Numbered from the stretch's first letter, positions 1-7,891 are shown. The stretch: DNA of 16,724 bases from an uncultured Sphingosinicella sp. (GCA_946886275.1 CAMPIH010000034.1:1-16724), one strand, 5' to 3'. The notes: generated by a model from the letters alone, not told the origin. Translations and numbers: made by a program.

Positions 1-690
1 GCCCATATCAGCCGGATCGACCTGATCGGCCGCGACGCGATCGTCCTTCGCGACGGCCAGCAGGTCACCGAATTCCGCGAAGGGCTCCTGCCCTGGGCGC
101 TCCAGACGCCGACGGCGCTCGTCTTCGACGAATATGATGCCGGCCGGCCGGACGTCATGTTCGTCATCCAGCGAGTCCTCGAGACCGAGGGCAAGCTGAC
201 CCTGCTCGACCAGAATCGGGTGATCCGTCCCCATCAATATTTCCGGCTGTTCGCGACCACGAACACGATCGGCCTCGGCGACACGACCGGCCTCTACCAC
301 GGCACCCAGCAGATCAATCAGGGCCAGATGGACCGCTGGAACATCGTCGTCACCCTCAACTATCTGCCGGCCGAGACCGAGGCCAGGATCGTCCTCGCCA
401 AGTCGGGCGAATATGATCATGAAGGCGGCCGCGAAGAGGTCAGCCGGATGATCAAGGTCGCCGAGCTGACCCGCCAGGGCTTCATCAACGGCGACATCTC
501 GACGGTGATGAGCCCGCGGACCGTCATCTCCTGGGCGCAGAACGCGCTCATCTTCAACGATGTCGGCTTCGCCTTCAGATTGTCCTTCCTCAACAAGTGC
601 GACGAGGCGGAGCGTCCGGTGGTCGCCGAATATTATCAGCGCGTGTTCGGCAAGGACCTGCCCGAAAGCGTGGCCTCCAGGGCCAGCTGA
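1..690 (+). CDS. cobS: CobS-type AAA+ ATPase, cobaltochelatase subunit (5' end outside window)
   Basis: The frame is open from the first base, so the N-terminus with Walker A lies upstream; 229 residues are visible. Walker B reads [13 protein letters not shown] (about nt 115-153) and a sensor-1 segment [11 protein letters not shown] follows near nt 241-273. This is the arrangement of the MoxR/CobS AAA+ clade. In known systems CobS is the ATPase that, with CobT, drives cobalt insertion by CobN into hydrogenobyrinate a,c-diamide in aerobic B12 synthesis. The next gene starts 13 nt after the stop and encodes the matching VWA partner, so cobS and cobT form one operon. Family membership is clear. 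The actual chelatase role is inferred, because cobN is not in the window and CobS/CobT-like pairs may also occur without B12 synthesis. Confidence 0.9.
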   Translation, partial: AHISRIDLIGRDAIVLRDGQQVTEFREGLLPWALQTPTALVFDEYDAGRPDVMFVIQRVLETEGKLTLLDQNRVIRPHQYFRLFATTNTIGLGDTTGLYHGTQQINQGQMDRWNIVVTLNYLPAETEARIVLAKSGEYDHEGGREEVSRMIKVAELTRQGFINGDISTVMSPRTVISWAQNALIFNDVGFAFRLSFLNKCDEAERPVVAEYYQRVFGKDLPESVASRAS

Positions 691-703
691 CGGCCGCTTT
701 GGC

Positions 704-2533
704 ATGGCCGAGCGCGACAACCCCCTCGAACCCTTCCGCCACGCTCTGGCCGGGGCCACCCGCGCGATAGCGCATGACTCGGAGGTGGAGCTCGGCTTCA
801 CAAGCGATCTTCCAGGCATTGCCGGCAAGAGCGTCAAGGCGCCGATGCCGGGCCGGGTGCTGACCGCCCGGGAAGTGGCGGAGGCACGCGGCTTCGCCGA
901 TGCCGCCGCGCTTCGCCTTCGCCATCATGACGAAAAGGTTCATCGGCGGGGTGCGCCGGCCGATGAAACCGCTCGGGCGGTGTTCGACGCGGCCGAGCAG
1001 GCACGGGTCGAGGCGCTCGGAGCGCGCGGGATGGCGGGCGTCCGCGCCAATCTCGCCCAGCTGACGGCGATGCGGCTTCGAACCGACCCGCTGACCCGCG
1101 CGCGCAACCGCGACGAGGTCCCGCTCGCCTCGGCGATCGGCCTCATCGTTCGCGAGCGGTTGACCGGGGAAGCTCCGCCCGAGGAGGCGCAGGCGGGGCT
1201 CGCTCTGGTCGCCGACTGGATCGAGGAAAAAGCCGGCGGCGATCTCGACGCCCTCGGCCTCGCTCTCGACGATCAGTCCGCCTTCGCAAGCCTGGTCGGC
1301 AAGGTGCTTCGCGACCTGGAGCTCGTCGAAGGCGAGCCCGAATCGGACCTCGATCCGGAACAAAGCGAGGAAGGCGAAGGCGGCGACGAGGCGGAAGGCG
1401 GCGACGACCAGGAGCCCGATCAGGACGAGGGCACCGGCGAAGGCCAGGCCGAGATTCGCGGCGAGCAGGAAGAGGCCGGCGACGACCAGGACGTTTCCGA
1501 CCGCTACGAGGACCAGAGCGCCGACGCCTCGGAGGGGTTTGGCGACGACGGCGAGGAAGGCGCCGTTCCGGTCCGGCCGAACCGACCGCTGTCCGATCTT
1601 CCCCCCGAATTCGACTATCACGTCTTCACCCAGCAATATGACGAAATGGTCGAGGCGACCGCGCTTTGCGACGAGGAGGAGCTCGGCCGGCTCCGCGCCT
1701 ATCTCGATCAGCAGCTCGTCCATCTCCAAAGCGCCGTGACCAAGCTCGCCAACCGGCTCCAGCGGCGGCTGATGGCGCAGCAGTCGCGGAGCTGGGACTT
1801 CGATCAGGAAGAAGGGCTTCTCGACGCCGCCCGGCTGGCGCGGGTGATCGTCAACCCGGCCCACAGCCTGTCCTACAAGGCCGAGCGCGAGACCGAGTTC
1901 CGAGACACGGTGGTGACCCTTCTGCTCGACAATAGCGGCTCGATGCGCGGCCGGCCGATCTCGATCGCCGCGATCTGCGCCGACATCCTCGCCCGCACGC
2001 TCGAGCGCTGCGGCGTGAAGGTGGAGATACTGGGCTTCACCACCCGCGCCTGGAAAGGCGGCCAGTCCCGCGAGAAATGGTTGTCGGAAGGCCGGCCGCC
2101 CCATCCCGGCCGGCTCAACGACCTTCGCCACATCGTCTACAAGCAGGCCGACGAGCCGTGGCGGCGGGCGCGCCGGAACCTCGGCCTGATGATGCGCGAA
2201 GGGCTGCTGAAGGAGAATATCGACGGCGAGGCCCTGCTCTGGGCGCATAACCGGCTGATCGGAAGGGTCGAGGAGCGCAAGATCCTGATGGTCATCTCCG
2301 ACGGCGCGCCCGTCGACGATTCGACCCTGTCGGTCAACAGCGGCACCTATCTGGAACGCCATCTTCGCCAGGTGATCGGCTGGATCGAGGGCCGGTCGCC
2401 GATCGAGCTGATCGCGATCGGGATCGGCCATGACGTCACCCGCTATTATAGCCGGGCAGTGACGATCATGGATGCCGAGCAACTGGGCGGGGCGATGATC
2501 GAGCAGCTCGCGTCCCTGTTCGACAAGCCCTGA
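704..2533 (+). CDS. cobT: CobT-type VWA-domain protein, cobaltochelatase subunit
   Basis: 609 residues from the ATG at 704 ([11 protein letters not shown]). This start is chosen because the N-terminus resembles CobT proteins as I know them; the frame is open further upstream but there it only overlaps cobS. Three zones are visible: an N-terminal helical domain (about 1-210), a very acidic Glu/Asp/Gly-rich linker (about 213-285), and a C-terminal von Willebrand A domain (about 400-609). The VWA MIDAS motif DNSGSM carries D409, S411 and S413, and ISDGAP occurs downstream. CobT pairs with the CobS ATPase in the AAA+/VWA chelatase machinery, analogous to BchI/BchD for magnesium. No strong Shine-Dalgarno is seen, so translation may be coupled to cobS 13 nt upstream. 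Identification is strong; the substrate is inferred from the family. Confidence 0.9.
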   Translation: MAERDNPLEPFRHALAGATRAIAHDSEVELGFTSDLPGIAGKSVKAPMPGRVLTAREVAEARGFADAAALRLRHHDEKVHRRGAPADETARAVFDAAEQARVEALGARGMAGVRANLAQLTAMRLRTDPLTRARNRDEVPLASAIGLIVRERLTGEAPPEEAQAGLALVADWIEEKAGGDLDALGLALDDQSAFASLVGKVLRDLELVEGEPESDLDPEQSEEGEGGDEAEGGDDQEPDQDEGTGEGQAEIRGEQEEAGDDQDVSDRYEDQSADASEGFGDDGEEGAVPVRPNRPLSDLPPEFDYHVFTQQYDEMVEATALCDEEELGRLRAYLDQQLVHLQSAVTKLANRLQRRLMAQQSRSWDFDQEEGLLDAARLARVIVNPAHSLSYKAERETEFRDTVVTLLLDNSGSMRGRPISIAAICADILARTLERCGVKVEILGFTTRAWKGGQSREKWLSEGRPPHPGRLNDLRHIVYKQADEPWRRARRNLGLMMREGLLKENIDGEALLWAHNRLIGRVEERKILMVISDGAPVDDSTLSVNSGTYLERHLRQVIGWIEGRSPIELIAIGIGHDVTRYYSRAVTIMDAEQLGGAMIEQLASLFDKP

Positions 2534-2639
2534 TCGACGTTCCGGGGAACGAGGCGGGCCTCGCGGCGGCGATCCGGACCTTACCGTTGATGATCGCAGG
2601 CTTGAGCCGGCGCCGAAGGGAGCGATAAGCGGGATCCAT

Positions 2640-2644
2640 GGAGG
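2640..2644 (+). promoter_or_regulatory. Shine-Dalgarno GGAGG that decides the start of the phytase-like gene
   Basis: GGAGG lies 8 nt before the ATG at 2653. It overlaps an alternative in-frame ATG at 2638, which itself has no well placed ribosome binding site. The 2653 start also puts two arginines directly before the hydrophobic stretch, as expected for a signal sequence. Confidence 0.7.
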
Positions 2645-2652
2645 CAGCGGGG

Positions 2653-3651
2653 ATGAAGCGGCGCGCCACGCGCATCCTGTTCCTTCTGATCGTCCTCGCC
2701 GCACTGACGACGATCGTCCCGGCGCCTCCGAGACGACCGCCACCGGGCCCGGGCGAATCCATGCTGATCGCGAATCCGGTCGGGCTCGATCCGGATGATC
2801 CCGGCCGCCGCCGGCTGGGCTCGCTCCGCTTCCGCCGGGGCTGGCAGCTGACGAGCCCGGATGGCCGCTTCGGCGGCCTCTCGGCCTTTCACGTCGAGAA
2901 CGGGCAAGTGACGGCGCTCACCGATTCCGGGATCGTCATGACCTTCGCCCTGCCGGGCGCGTCGGCCGACCGACGGGTGCGGTTCACGCCCCTGAGTGGG
3001 CCCGGCTCGGCGGCCACCCGATCGAATCGCGACACCGAATCGCTTGCGGTCCAGGGCGACCGGGCCTGGGTCGGCTTCGAACGTCACAACATGATCTGGC
3101 GCTACCGCCGAAGCGACTGGAGGGCCGAGGCGGCGGCACGGCCGGCGGCTATGCGCGGCTGGCGCCGAAATTCGGGGACGGAGAGCCTGGTCAGGCTTGC
3201 CGACGGCCGATTCCTGGCGATCGCGGAAGGCGAGGACGATTCGGAATTTAGCGAAATCCTCCTCTTCGCCGGTGACCCGGCGGAAGTGGAAACCCAATCC
3301 GTCAGGCTTCGCTACCGGCGGCTCGAGGGGTTTCGGCCGACCGACGCGGCCCTGCTTCCGGACGGCCGGCTGCTCGTCCTCAATCGCAGAATCAGCCTGT
3401 TCGGGGGAATGGCAGCGAAGCTCGCCGTGGCCGGCCTGGGGGCGCTGGAGCCGAACCGGATCATCGAGAGCCGGGAAATCGCCGAGCTCCGACCGCCGCT
3501 GACGGTCGACAATATGGAAGCGCTGAGCATCGTCCGCGAAGGCGGCCGAACCATCGTCCGAATCGCGTCGGACGACAATTATCTCGCCCTTCAGCGGACC
3601 TTGTTGCTGGAATTCGAACTGGACGAAAACGCGTCCGAGCCCGCCGGTTAA
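2653..3651 (+). CDS. exported phytase-like esterase family protein
   Basis: 332 residues from the ATG at 2653 ([18 protein letters not shown]). The first 25 residues form a basic plus hydrophobic segment, so the protein is a lipid-anchored-free secreted or membrane-tethered periplasmic protein by inference. The remainder looks like a beta-propeller with the signature segments of the esterase-like activity of phytase family: [42 protein letters not shown], and near the end VDNMEALSI followed by IASDDN. The family is named for weak similarity to phytases; real substrates are mostly unknown. Its stop codon overlaps that of the convergent rpmB within TTAA at 3648-3651. An alternative start is 2638. 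Family call is fairly sure, function is not. Confidence 0.75.
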   Translation: MKRRATRILFLLIVLAALTTIVPAPPRRPPPGPGESMLIANPVGLDPDDPGRRRLGSLRFRRGWQLTSPDGRFGGLSAFHVENGQVTALTDSGIVMTFALPGASADRRVRFTPLSGPGSAATRSNRDTESLAVQGDRAWVGFERHNMIWRYRRSDWRAEAAARPAAMRGWRRNSGTESLVRLADGRFLAIAEGEDDSEFSEILLFAGDPAEVETQSVRLRYRRLEGFRPTDAALLPDGRLLVLNRRISLFGGMAAKLAVAGLGALEPNRIIESREIAELRPPLTVDNMEALSIVREGGRTIVRIASDDNYLALQRTLLLEFELDENASEPAG

Positions 3652-3944
3652 GCGGCGGCGGTCTCGGCCTGCTTCTTCGACACTTCGCGCTTCAGTCGAC
3701 GCGCCTTCAGGCTGAGCTTTTCGTCGTTCGTCTTCAGCAGCCAATTGTCGAGGCCGCCGACATGCTCGACCGAGCGAAGGCCGTTCGTCGAGACACGCAG
3801 CTTGACCTGGCGGCCGAGCGCATCGGAGATGAGCGTCACGTTCTGCAGATTGGGCAGGAACGTCCGCTTGGTCTTGTTGTTCGCGTGGGAGACGTTGTTA
3901 CCCACCTGCCGGCCCTTGCCGGTCAGCTCGCAAATGCGCGCCAT
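3648..3944 (-). CDS. rpmB: 50S ribosomal protein L28
   Basis: 98 residues starting [20 protein letters not shown], the standard N-terminus of bacterial L28, followed by the conserved [11 protein letters not shown] segment. The frame is open nine codons further upstream (to 3971), but the start at 3944 fits the family and has AGGAAGAG just before it. The C-terminus, ending in KKQAETAAA, is the longer alphaproteobacterial form. L28 is a component of the large ribosomal subunit. The gene stands alone, with a plausible sigma-70 type promoter at 3992-4020. It converges on the phytase-like gene, and the two stop codons share bases, so any rpmB terminator must lie inside that neighbour. Confidence 0.97.
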   Translation of the reverse strand: MARICELTGKGRQVGNNVSHANNKTKRTFLPNLQNVTLISDALGRQVKLRVSTNGLRSVEHVGGLDNWLLKTNDEKLSLKARRLKREVSKKQAETAAA

Positions 3945-3991
3945 TTCAATCTCTTCCTGGAATGGGGCCATCGGACCCCGGAAACCCGGCG

Positions 3992-4020
3992 CAAATAGAG
4001 AGGAAGCGGCGCTTCGTCAA
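3992..4020 (-). promoter_or_regulatory. probable sigma-70 type promoter of rpmB
   Basis: On the minus strand TTGACG (4020-4015) and TATTTG (3997-3992) are separated by 17 bases. The -35 box is close to TTGACA and the spacing is ideal. The -10 box is imperfect. It sits about 48 nt before the rpmB start, leaving room for a short leader. Confidence 0.55.
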
Positions 4021-4110
4021 CCGGGTTGAAGCCTCGTAATCGTTGCGGTGGTGCAACCCTTCTGCGATCCTCACGTTGCTGTCACGACTCCTTCAGATTC
4101 GGGGACGAAC

Positions 4111-4356
4111 ATGTTGCGGACCATCTTCCTTCTCATTGCCTTGCTGGTTCTGATCGCGATCGGCCTGGTGGCGACCGGACTTATCAATCTCAATCGCGAA
4201 GGCGACGGCACGCTTTCGGTGACGACCAGCGACGTCAAGGTGGGCACCACCACGACCGAGGTCGAGCTTCCCGCGGTCCGAATGGAGGATCGCAAGGTCG
4301 AGGTCCCGAGCGTCGTCATCGAGGGCGATGGCCAGGAGCAGGCCAACCAGCAATAA
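4111..4356 (+). CDS. small single-helix membrane protein, unknown function
   Basis: 81 residues from the ATG at 4111. Residues 1-25 (MLRTIFLLIALLVLIAIG and on) form one hydrophobic helix. Residues 26-81 are polar and rich in Val, Thr, Glu and Asp, with a repeated valine-acid pattern (TTSDVKVGTTTTEVELP, then DRKVEVPSVVIEGDG), suggesting a short beta-rich periplasmic tail. The frame is open upstream to 4048, but that would place a polar stretch before the helix; GGGG at 4101-4104 lies 6 nt before the chosen ATG. Proteins of this layout are common hypothetical proteins in sphingomonads. I do not recognise a function. It stands between divergent rpmB and the inverted-repeat element. Confidence 0.65.
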   Translation: MLRTIFLLIALLVLIAIGLVATGLINLNREGDGTLSVTTSDVKVGTTTTEVELPAVRMEDRKVEVPSVVIEGDGQEQANQQ

Positions 4357-4384
4357 GCTTGCCGTGTGCGAGCTCGGTGCCTTG

Positions 4385-4407
4385 GAGCCTGCCCCCTTCA
4401 TATGGAA
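4385..4407 (+). repeat. left terminal inverted repeat, 23 bp
   Basis: Begins GAGCCTGCCCCCTTC and ends CATATGGAA. It is the perfect reverse complement of 4594-4616 and contains the NdeI-type palindrome CATATG. Confidence 0.9.
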
Positions 4408-4450
4408 TCGCCGGGACGGAGCCGAGTTCAGCGCTCTGTTCAAATAGATG

Positions 4451-4495
4451 AGACCTTGATTCACGCTTCAGGCCAGCCTGAAGCGATCAAGGTCT
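4451..4495. repeat. two-part hairpin inside the inverted-repeat element
   Basis: AGACCTTGAT (4451-4460) pairs with ATCAAGGTCT (4486-4495), and GCTTCAGGC (4465-4473) pairs with GCCTGAAGC (4476-4484). The loop is two bases (CA). An asymmetric bulge of four bases (TCAC) against one base (G) separates the two stems. That gives 19 perfect base pairs in 45 nt, far more than chance, with no T-run after it, so it is not a simple terminator. Confidence 0.85.
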
Positions 4496-4593
4496 TGGCG
4501 AGGAGCGAGGAGGGGGCGATGCTCACGCATAGTGACCGACGAGCGACGCTGATCCTGGGCTGAAATCGGCCCGCCGCGAAGCGATCACGGGGC

Positions 4594-4616
4594 TTCCATA
4601 TGAAGGGGGCAGGCTC
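4594..4616 (-). repeat. right terminal inverted repeat, 23 bp
   Basis: Begins TTCCATATG and ends AAGGGGGCAGGCTC. Perfect reverse complement of 4385-4407. It overlaps the alternative in-frame ATG of the tadA frame at 4600. Confidence 0.9.
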
Positions 4617-4629
4617 TAGCGCTCCCGCA

Positions 4630-5082
4630 ATGAGCTTTCCGCTCCCCGCTCCGATGAGGCTCGCCCTCGACGAGGGGCTCGCCGCCGCCCGCGACGGCGA
4701 GGTGCCGGTCGGCGCCGTCGTCACCCGCGGCGGCGAGGTGCTCGCCGTCGGCCGCAATCGGATGAGGGACGGCAATGATCCCACCGCCCATGCCGAAATC
4801 GTCGCGCTGAGGTCGGCGGCGGCGGCGCTCGGCTCGCCGCGGCTCGACGATTGCGATCTTTGGGTGACTCTCGAGCCGTGCGCGATGTGCGCGGGCGCGA
4901 TCGCCCTGGCCCGGGTGAGCCGGCTCTATTTCGGCGCCGCCGACCCGAAGGGCGGCGCGGTCCTTCACGGACCGCGCCTGTTCGGTCAGCCGACCTGCCA
5001 TCACGCGCCGGATGTCTATCCGGGCATAGGCGAGGCCGAAGCCGGAAAGATGCTTCGCGATTTCTTCCGGCTTCGGCGCTGA
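4630..5082 (+). CDS. tadA: tRNA-specific adenosine deaminase TadA
   Basis: 150 residues from the ATG at 4630. It deaminates A34 to inosine in the anticodon of tRNA-Arg(ACG), allowing CGU/CGC/CGA decoding. The zinc site is complete: HAE (H54, catalytic E56) and PCAMC (C84, C87), with EVPVGAV near residue 24 and a C-terminal DFFRLRR helix as in characterised TadA. The start at 4630 gives normal family length; an ATG at 4600 in the same frame lies inside the right terminal repeat and would add a non-conserved MKGAGSSAPA. No good Shine-Dalgarno precedes either start. The stop is 8 bp from the stop of the convergent OmpA-type lipoprotein. TadA is normally essential, so expression must survive the adjacent repeat element. 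Confidence 0.95.
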   Translation: MSFPLPAPMRLALDEGLAAARDGEVPVGAVVTRGGEVLAVGRNRMRDGNDPTAHAEIVALRSAAAALGSPRLDDCDLWVTLEPCAMCAGAIALARVSRLYFGAADPKGGAVLHGPRLFGQPTCHHAPDVYPGIGEAEAGKMLRDFFRLRR

Positions 5083-5090
5083 CCTCAGCT

Positions 5091-5765
5091 TTACTGCTGG
5101 ACTGGAACGACCCGGATCTCGACCCGGCGATTCGCCTGGCGGTCCGCCTCGGTCCGCTCCGGGCTGACCAGGAGCCGGGTCTCGCCATGGCCCTGGGTGG
5201 CCATCCGGACCGACTGGACACCCCGGCTGGCGAGATAGGCGGCGACCGACTGGGCCCGCCTTTCCGACAGGCCCTGATTATAAGCGTGGGTTCCGGTGCT
5301 GTCGGTATGGCCGTGAATGTCGATCATCGTCGACGGATAGGAGGCCAGGGTCTGGGCGATCTGGTCGAGCACCGGCTGGAACTGCGCCTGGATGTCCGAC
5401 CGGTCGTGGGCGAAGGTGATCCCCGACGGCATCGTCAGAAGGATCTCGTCGCCCTGACGCTCGACGACCACTCCGGTGCCTTCGGTGCGCCGCTTCAGCT
5501 CCTGCTCCTGGCGGTCCATATACTGGCCGATGGCGCCGCCTGCGACAGCGCCGATGCCGGCGCCGACGATGCGTTCGGTTCGGTCGCTTCGACCGCCGAT
5601 CAGGTCGCCGAGAAGATAGCCGCCGACCGCGCCGATGCCGGCGCCGATCACGGTCCGGGTCGGGAATTCACGCTCGCCGGTCTCCGGATTGGTGACGCAG
5701 GCGGCGGTGGTGGCGAGGAGAAGGGCCGCGGCAGCAGTCGCGGCGATACGCTTGGGTACAGGCAT
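5091..5765 (-). CDS. OmpA-family lipoprotein with glycine-zipper segments (YiaD-like)
   Basis: 224 residues from the ATG at 5765. The order is: signal sequence MPVPKRIAATAAAALLLA, probable lipidated C23 (TTAAC, a slightly non-standard lipobox), two glycine-zipper stretches (VIGAGIGAVGG at 39-49; VGAGIGAVAGGAIGQ at 67-81), then an OmpA C-terminal domain (about 105-220). The peptidoglycan-binding pair is present as D155 (HTDSTG) and R170 (LSERRAQSV). It should sit in the outer membrane and hold the cell wall non-covalently. The frame extends upstream to 5951, but only an AAAGGA six bases before 5765 fits a start and the extension is arginine-rich and not signal-like. A leader hairpin lies at 5810-5845. 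Confidence 0.88.
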   Translation of the reverse strand: MPVPKRIAATAAAALLLATTAACVTNPETGEREFPTRTVIGAGIGAVGGYLLGDLIGGRSDRTERIVGAGIGAVAGGAIGQYMDRQEQELKRRTEGTGVVVERQGDEILLTMPSGITFAHDRSDIQAQFQPVLDQIAQTLASYPSTMIDIHGHTDSTGTHAYNQGLSERRAQSVAAYLASRGVQSVRMATQGHGETRLLVSPERTEADRQANRRVEIRVVPVQQ

Positions 5766-5771
5766 AAGCAT

Positions 5772-5777
5772 TCCTTT
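5772..5777 (-). promoter_or_regulatory. Shine-Dalgarno AAAGGA of the OmpA-type lipoprotein gene
   Basis: AAAGGA is followed directly by ATG CTT ATG. It is too close to the first ATG (5771) and six bases from the second (5765), which supports 5765 as the real start. Confidence 0.7.
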
Positions 5778-5809
5778 CAGTGGGATGCTCCATTGCGGAA
5801 CGTCCAGAC

Positions 5810-5845
5810 AACCGCCGTTCGCCGGTGAATGTTCCGGCGGCGGTT
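5810..5845. repeat. inverted repeat / leader hairpin upstream of the OmpA-type gene
   Basis: AACCGCCG (5810-5817) and CGGCGGTT (5838-5845) form an 8-bp stem, with a possible inner CCGG/CCGG pairing across the loop. It lies 45-80 nt before the lipoprotein start, in the likely 5' leader of that mRNA. The rest of the 5766-5982 divergent spacer shows no box I would call a promoter. Confidence 0.5.
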
Positions 5846-5982
5846 CGAAGCGCGCTTTGACCGACGGTCTGCGCGACTGGCAGCAAAGCGCGGCAAGCCT
5901 GTTCCGGTTCCACCGCCGCCGCCGGCGATCGCGAGCGGCCATTGCGGCCACCCGGGACAGACCCTAAGAACGGGCCGACGCC

Positions 5983-7314
5983 ATGTCCGCGCCTCTCCCT
6001 TTGGATCCGTTCCCCTGGCTCGACGTGGCCATCATCCTGTTCCTCGTCGGGCTGAACGGGCTGTTCGCCATGTCCGAGCTGGCGATCGTCTCGTCGCGGC
6101 GGCCGCGGCTGAAGGCGATGGCGCGGAGCGGAAGCCGGGGCGCCAAGGCGGCGCTCGAGCTCGCCGCCGACCCCGGCCGCTTCCTTTCGACGGTCCAGAT
6201 CGGCATCAGCCTGATCGGAATCCTCGCCGGCGCCTATTCCGGCTCCAGTCTCGGCGGCCCGGTGGGTCAGCGGCTGGCCGGGCTCGGGCTCGACCCGGAA
6301 ACGGCGCTGACTGCAGGCTTCTGGCTGGTGATCATCCTCACCACTTATGCGTCGTTGGTGATCGGCGAGCTCGTCCCGAAGCAATTCGCCCTGAGAGCGC
6401 CGGAGCCGATCGCCGCGTGGGTGGCGGTTCCGATGATCTGGCTGTCCAAGGCGACGGCGCCGTTCGTCTGGCTGCTCGACCGGACCAGCGCCCTGATCTT
6501 CCGGCTGCTTCGGCTGCGCCGGGAATCGGCCGACCAGGTGACCGCAGAGGATCTCCATCTCGTCGTCGCCGAGGCCGCCACCGCCGGGGTCCTCGAGGAG
6601 AGCGAGCGAGCGATCATTTCCGGAATCGTCCGGCTGGCCGACCGGCCGACCCGCGAGATCATGACCCCGCGCACCGACGTCGACTGGCTCGACGCCGATT
6701 CCGATCCCCAGGTCATCCGGACTGCGCTGGTCGAAACGCCGCACAGTCGAATCCCGATCGCCGAAGGCTCGGTCGACAGGCTGATCGGGGTCGTCCAGGC
6801 CCGCGACATCGTCACCGCCGCGATCGAGGGGCGCCAGCTCGACCTTCGCGAGCTGATGCGGCCTGCGCCGGTCGTGCCCGACCAGCTCGACGCGATGGAT
6901 ACGTTGAACGTGCTTCGCGAAGCCGAGGTGCCGATGGCCTTCGTCCATGACGAATATGGCCATTTCGAAGGGATTGTGACCCCGGCCGACCTGCTCACCG
7001 CTCTCGCCGGCGAATTCGCGTCGGACCAGGACCTTCATACCGATCCGCCGTTCGTCGAGCGCGACGACGGCAGCTGGTGGGTGTCCGGATCCGCTTCGGC
7101 CGACATCCTCATCGACCCGCTCTGCATCAAGCTTCCGGAGGACCGCGACTATGCGACGGTCGCCGGCTTCGCACTGTCCGTGCTTCGCCACATCCCTGAG
7201 GTTGGCGAGCGATTCAATTTCGGTAACTGGCAGTTCGAGATCGTCGACATGGACGGCCGCAAGATCGACAAGCTGCTTGCGAGCGAGATCGTCCACCGCC
7301 GCCGCGGCGGCTGA
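5983..7314 (+). CDS. CNNM (DUF21) / CBS-pair / CorC_HlyC membrane protein, hemolysin-family transporter
   Basis: 443 residues. A DUF21/CNNM transmembrane domain occupies about residues 10-190: first helix 13-33 (VAIILFLVGLNGLFAMSE), a re-entrant-like segment 70-90 (STVQIGISLIGILAG), and helices 110-130 and 144-175. The segment MTPRTDV (227-233) opens the CBS pair (about 225-345), which includes the conserved FVHDEYGHFEGIVTP. A CorC_HlyC domain follows (about 355-435). Characterised members of this architecture (CorC/MpfA/CNNM) export or regulate Mg2+ and related cations, with the CBS pair sensing nucleotide; the hemolysin name is historical. Only a weak ribosome binding site precedes the start. 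It is divergent from the lipoprotein gene and converges on the helix-hairpin-helix gene. Domain calls are sure; the ion is inferred. Confidence 0.92.
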   Translation: MSAPLPLDPFPWLDVAIILFLVGLNGLFAMSELAIVSSRRPRLKAMARSGSRGAKAALELAADPGRFLSTVQIGISLIGILAGAYSGSSLGGPVGQRLAGLGLDPETALTAGFWLVIILTTYASLVIGELVPKQFALRAPEPIAAWVAVPMIWLSKATAPFVWLLDRTSALIFRLLRLRRESADQVTAEDLHLVVAEAATAGVLEESERAIISGIVRLADRPTREIMTPRTDVDWLDADSDPQVIRTALVETPHSRIPIAEGSVDRLIGVVQARDIVTAAIEGRQLDLRELMRPAPVVPDQLDAMDTLNVLREAEVPMAFVHDEYGHFEGIVTPADLLTALAGEFASDQDLHTDPPFVERDDGSWWVSGSASADILIDPLCIKLPEDRDYATVAGFALSVLRHIPEVGERFNFGNWQFEIVDMDGRKIDKLLASEIVHRRRGG

Positions 7315-7369
7315 GCAGGCTCCTTCGACAGGATTTTACGGGCACGGCATTCGCCCGGGTCAGCGCTGC

Positions 7370-7891
7370 TCAATGGGTGAGCTTGCCGAACCTTTCCTCG
7401 AAGCCGTCGACATCGCCCCGGGCAAGATAGTCCGCCTGCTCGCTGACCCGGTCGCGGACGAGGCGGCCTCGGAACGGGCCGAGCTTCTCGTCGAGCGCGG
7501 CAATCTCGTTCTCGTTGAACCCGGCGAGCTGCTCGTAGCGGCCGATCCCCAATTCGTTCAGCCGAGCCGCGAATTTCTGGCCGACGCCTTTCAGCCGGGT
7601 GAGATCGTCGGGATTGGCCAGGGCGCCGGGCAATTGCTCCCGGGCATTGGTGCTGAGCACGTCGCCGGCGACGTCGGTGGTCGCGGTCGCGATTTCGTCG
7701 GCGAGGCTGTTGCCTTGCGGGCCGTCCCCCGTCGGCGCTTTCATGTAGGGCCGCTCCTGGCTTGCGACATAGGGCTCGCCGCGCCGCTCGATTCGATCGG
7801 CCCCGCGGCGGGGCCGCATCACCAGGAAGGCGAGGATCAGAACCGCGAGAACGGCAATGACGACCAGGATAGTATTGAAGTCGAAGGTCAT
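7370..7891 (-). CDS. membrane-anchored helix-hairpin-helix protein (predicted 5' nuclease-like family)
   Basis: 173 residues. An N-terminal helix (8-25, LVVIAVLAVLILAFLVM) is followed by the basic RPRRGADR, so the bulk should be cytoplasmic. A polar linker (35-95) leads to a C-terminal helix-hairpin-helix unit: DLTRLKGVGQKFAARL (96-111) then LGIGRYEQLAGFNENEIAALD, resembling the domain annotated in databases as predicted flap endonuclease-1-like 5' DNA nuclease. No acidic nuclease core is visible, so catalysis is doubtful; binding of DNA or protein by the HhH is more plausible. Its ATG overlaps the TGA of the 45-residue gene (ATGA at 7891-7888), so translation is probably coupled. It is the last gene of the purD unit. 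Confidence 0.75.
   Translation of the reverse strand: MTFDFNTILVVIAVLAVLILAFLVMRPRRGADRIERRGEPYVASQERPYMKAPTGDGPQGNSLADEIATATTDVAGDVLSTNAREQLPGALANPDDLTRLKGVGQKFAARLNELGIGRYEQLAGFNENEIAALDEKLGPFRGRLVRDRVSEQADYLARGDVDGFEERFGKLTH

Larger units (their letters stand above)
4385..4616. mobile_element. 232-bp inverted-repeat-bounded element (MITE- or REP-like)
   Basis: The ends are exact inverted copies of 23 bp (4385-4407 and 4594-4616). The similarity continues weakly for about 12 more bases inwards (7 of 12 matching). The interior of 186 bp holds a strong hairpin at 4451-4495 and no convincing gene. Size, terminal repeats and lack of coding capacity fit a miniature inverted-repeat element or a structured intergenic repeat of the ERIC/REP kind. 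No target-site duplication is obvious beside the ends, so insertion by a transposase is inferred, not shown. The right end lies 13 bp before the tadA start. Confidence 0.55.

Noticed and set aside
2538..2562. Two small adjacent palindromes after cobT (CGTTCC-GG-GGAACG and GAGGC-GG-GCCTC)
   Set aside because: Stems are five to six pairs with two-base loops and no T-run, so I do not call a terminator.
590..2743. Long open frame on the minus strand opposite cobT (717 codons)
   Set aside because: It has no recognisable domain and mirrors the high-GC codon pattern of cobT; antisense frames of this length are normal here.
4366..4563. 65-codon frame running into the inverted-repeat element
   Set aside because: It reads through one terminal repeat and the internal hairpin; the translation resembles nothing and it has no ribosome binding site.
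5766..5951. Upstream extension of the OmpA-type gene
   Set aside because: The added 62 residues are arginine-rich and would bury the signal peptide; the Shine-Dalgarno at 5772-5777 fits the start at 5765.
5668..7296. Long minus-strand frame opposite the CNNM-family gene
   Set aside because: Arginine- and aspartate-rich low-complexity translation without domains, fully covered by a well supported gene on the other strand.
7339..7357. CGGGC/GCCCG hairpin between the convergent CNNM and helix-hairpin-helix genes
   Set aside because: Only five pairs, and no T-run follows it in either transcription direction.
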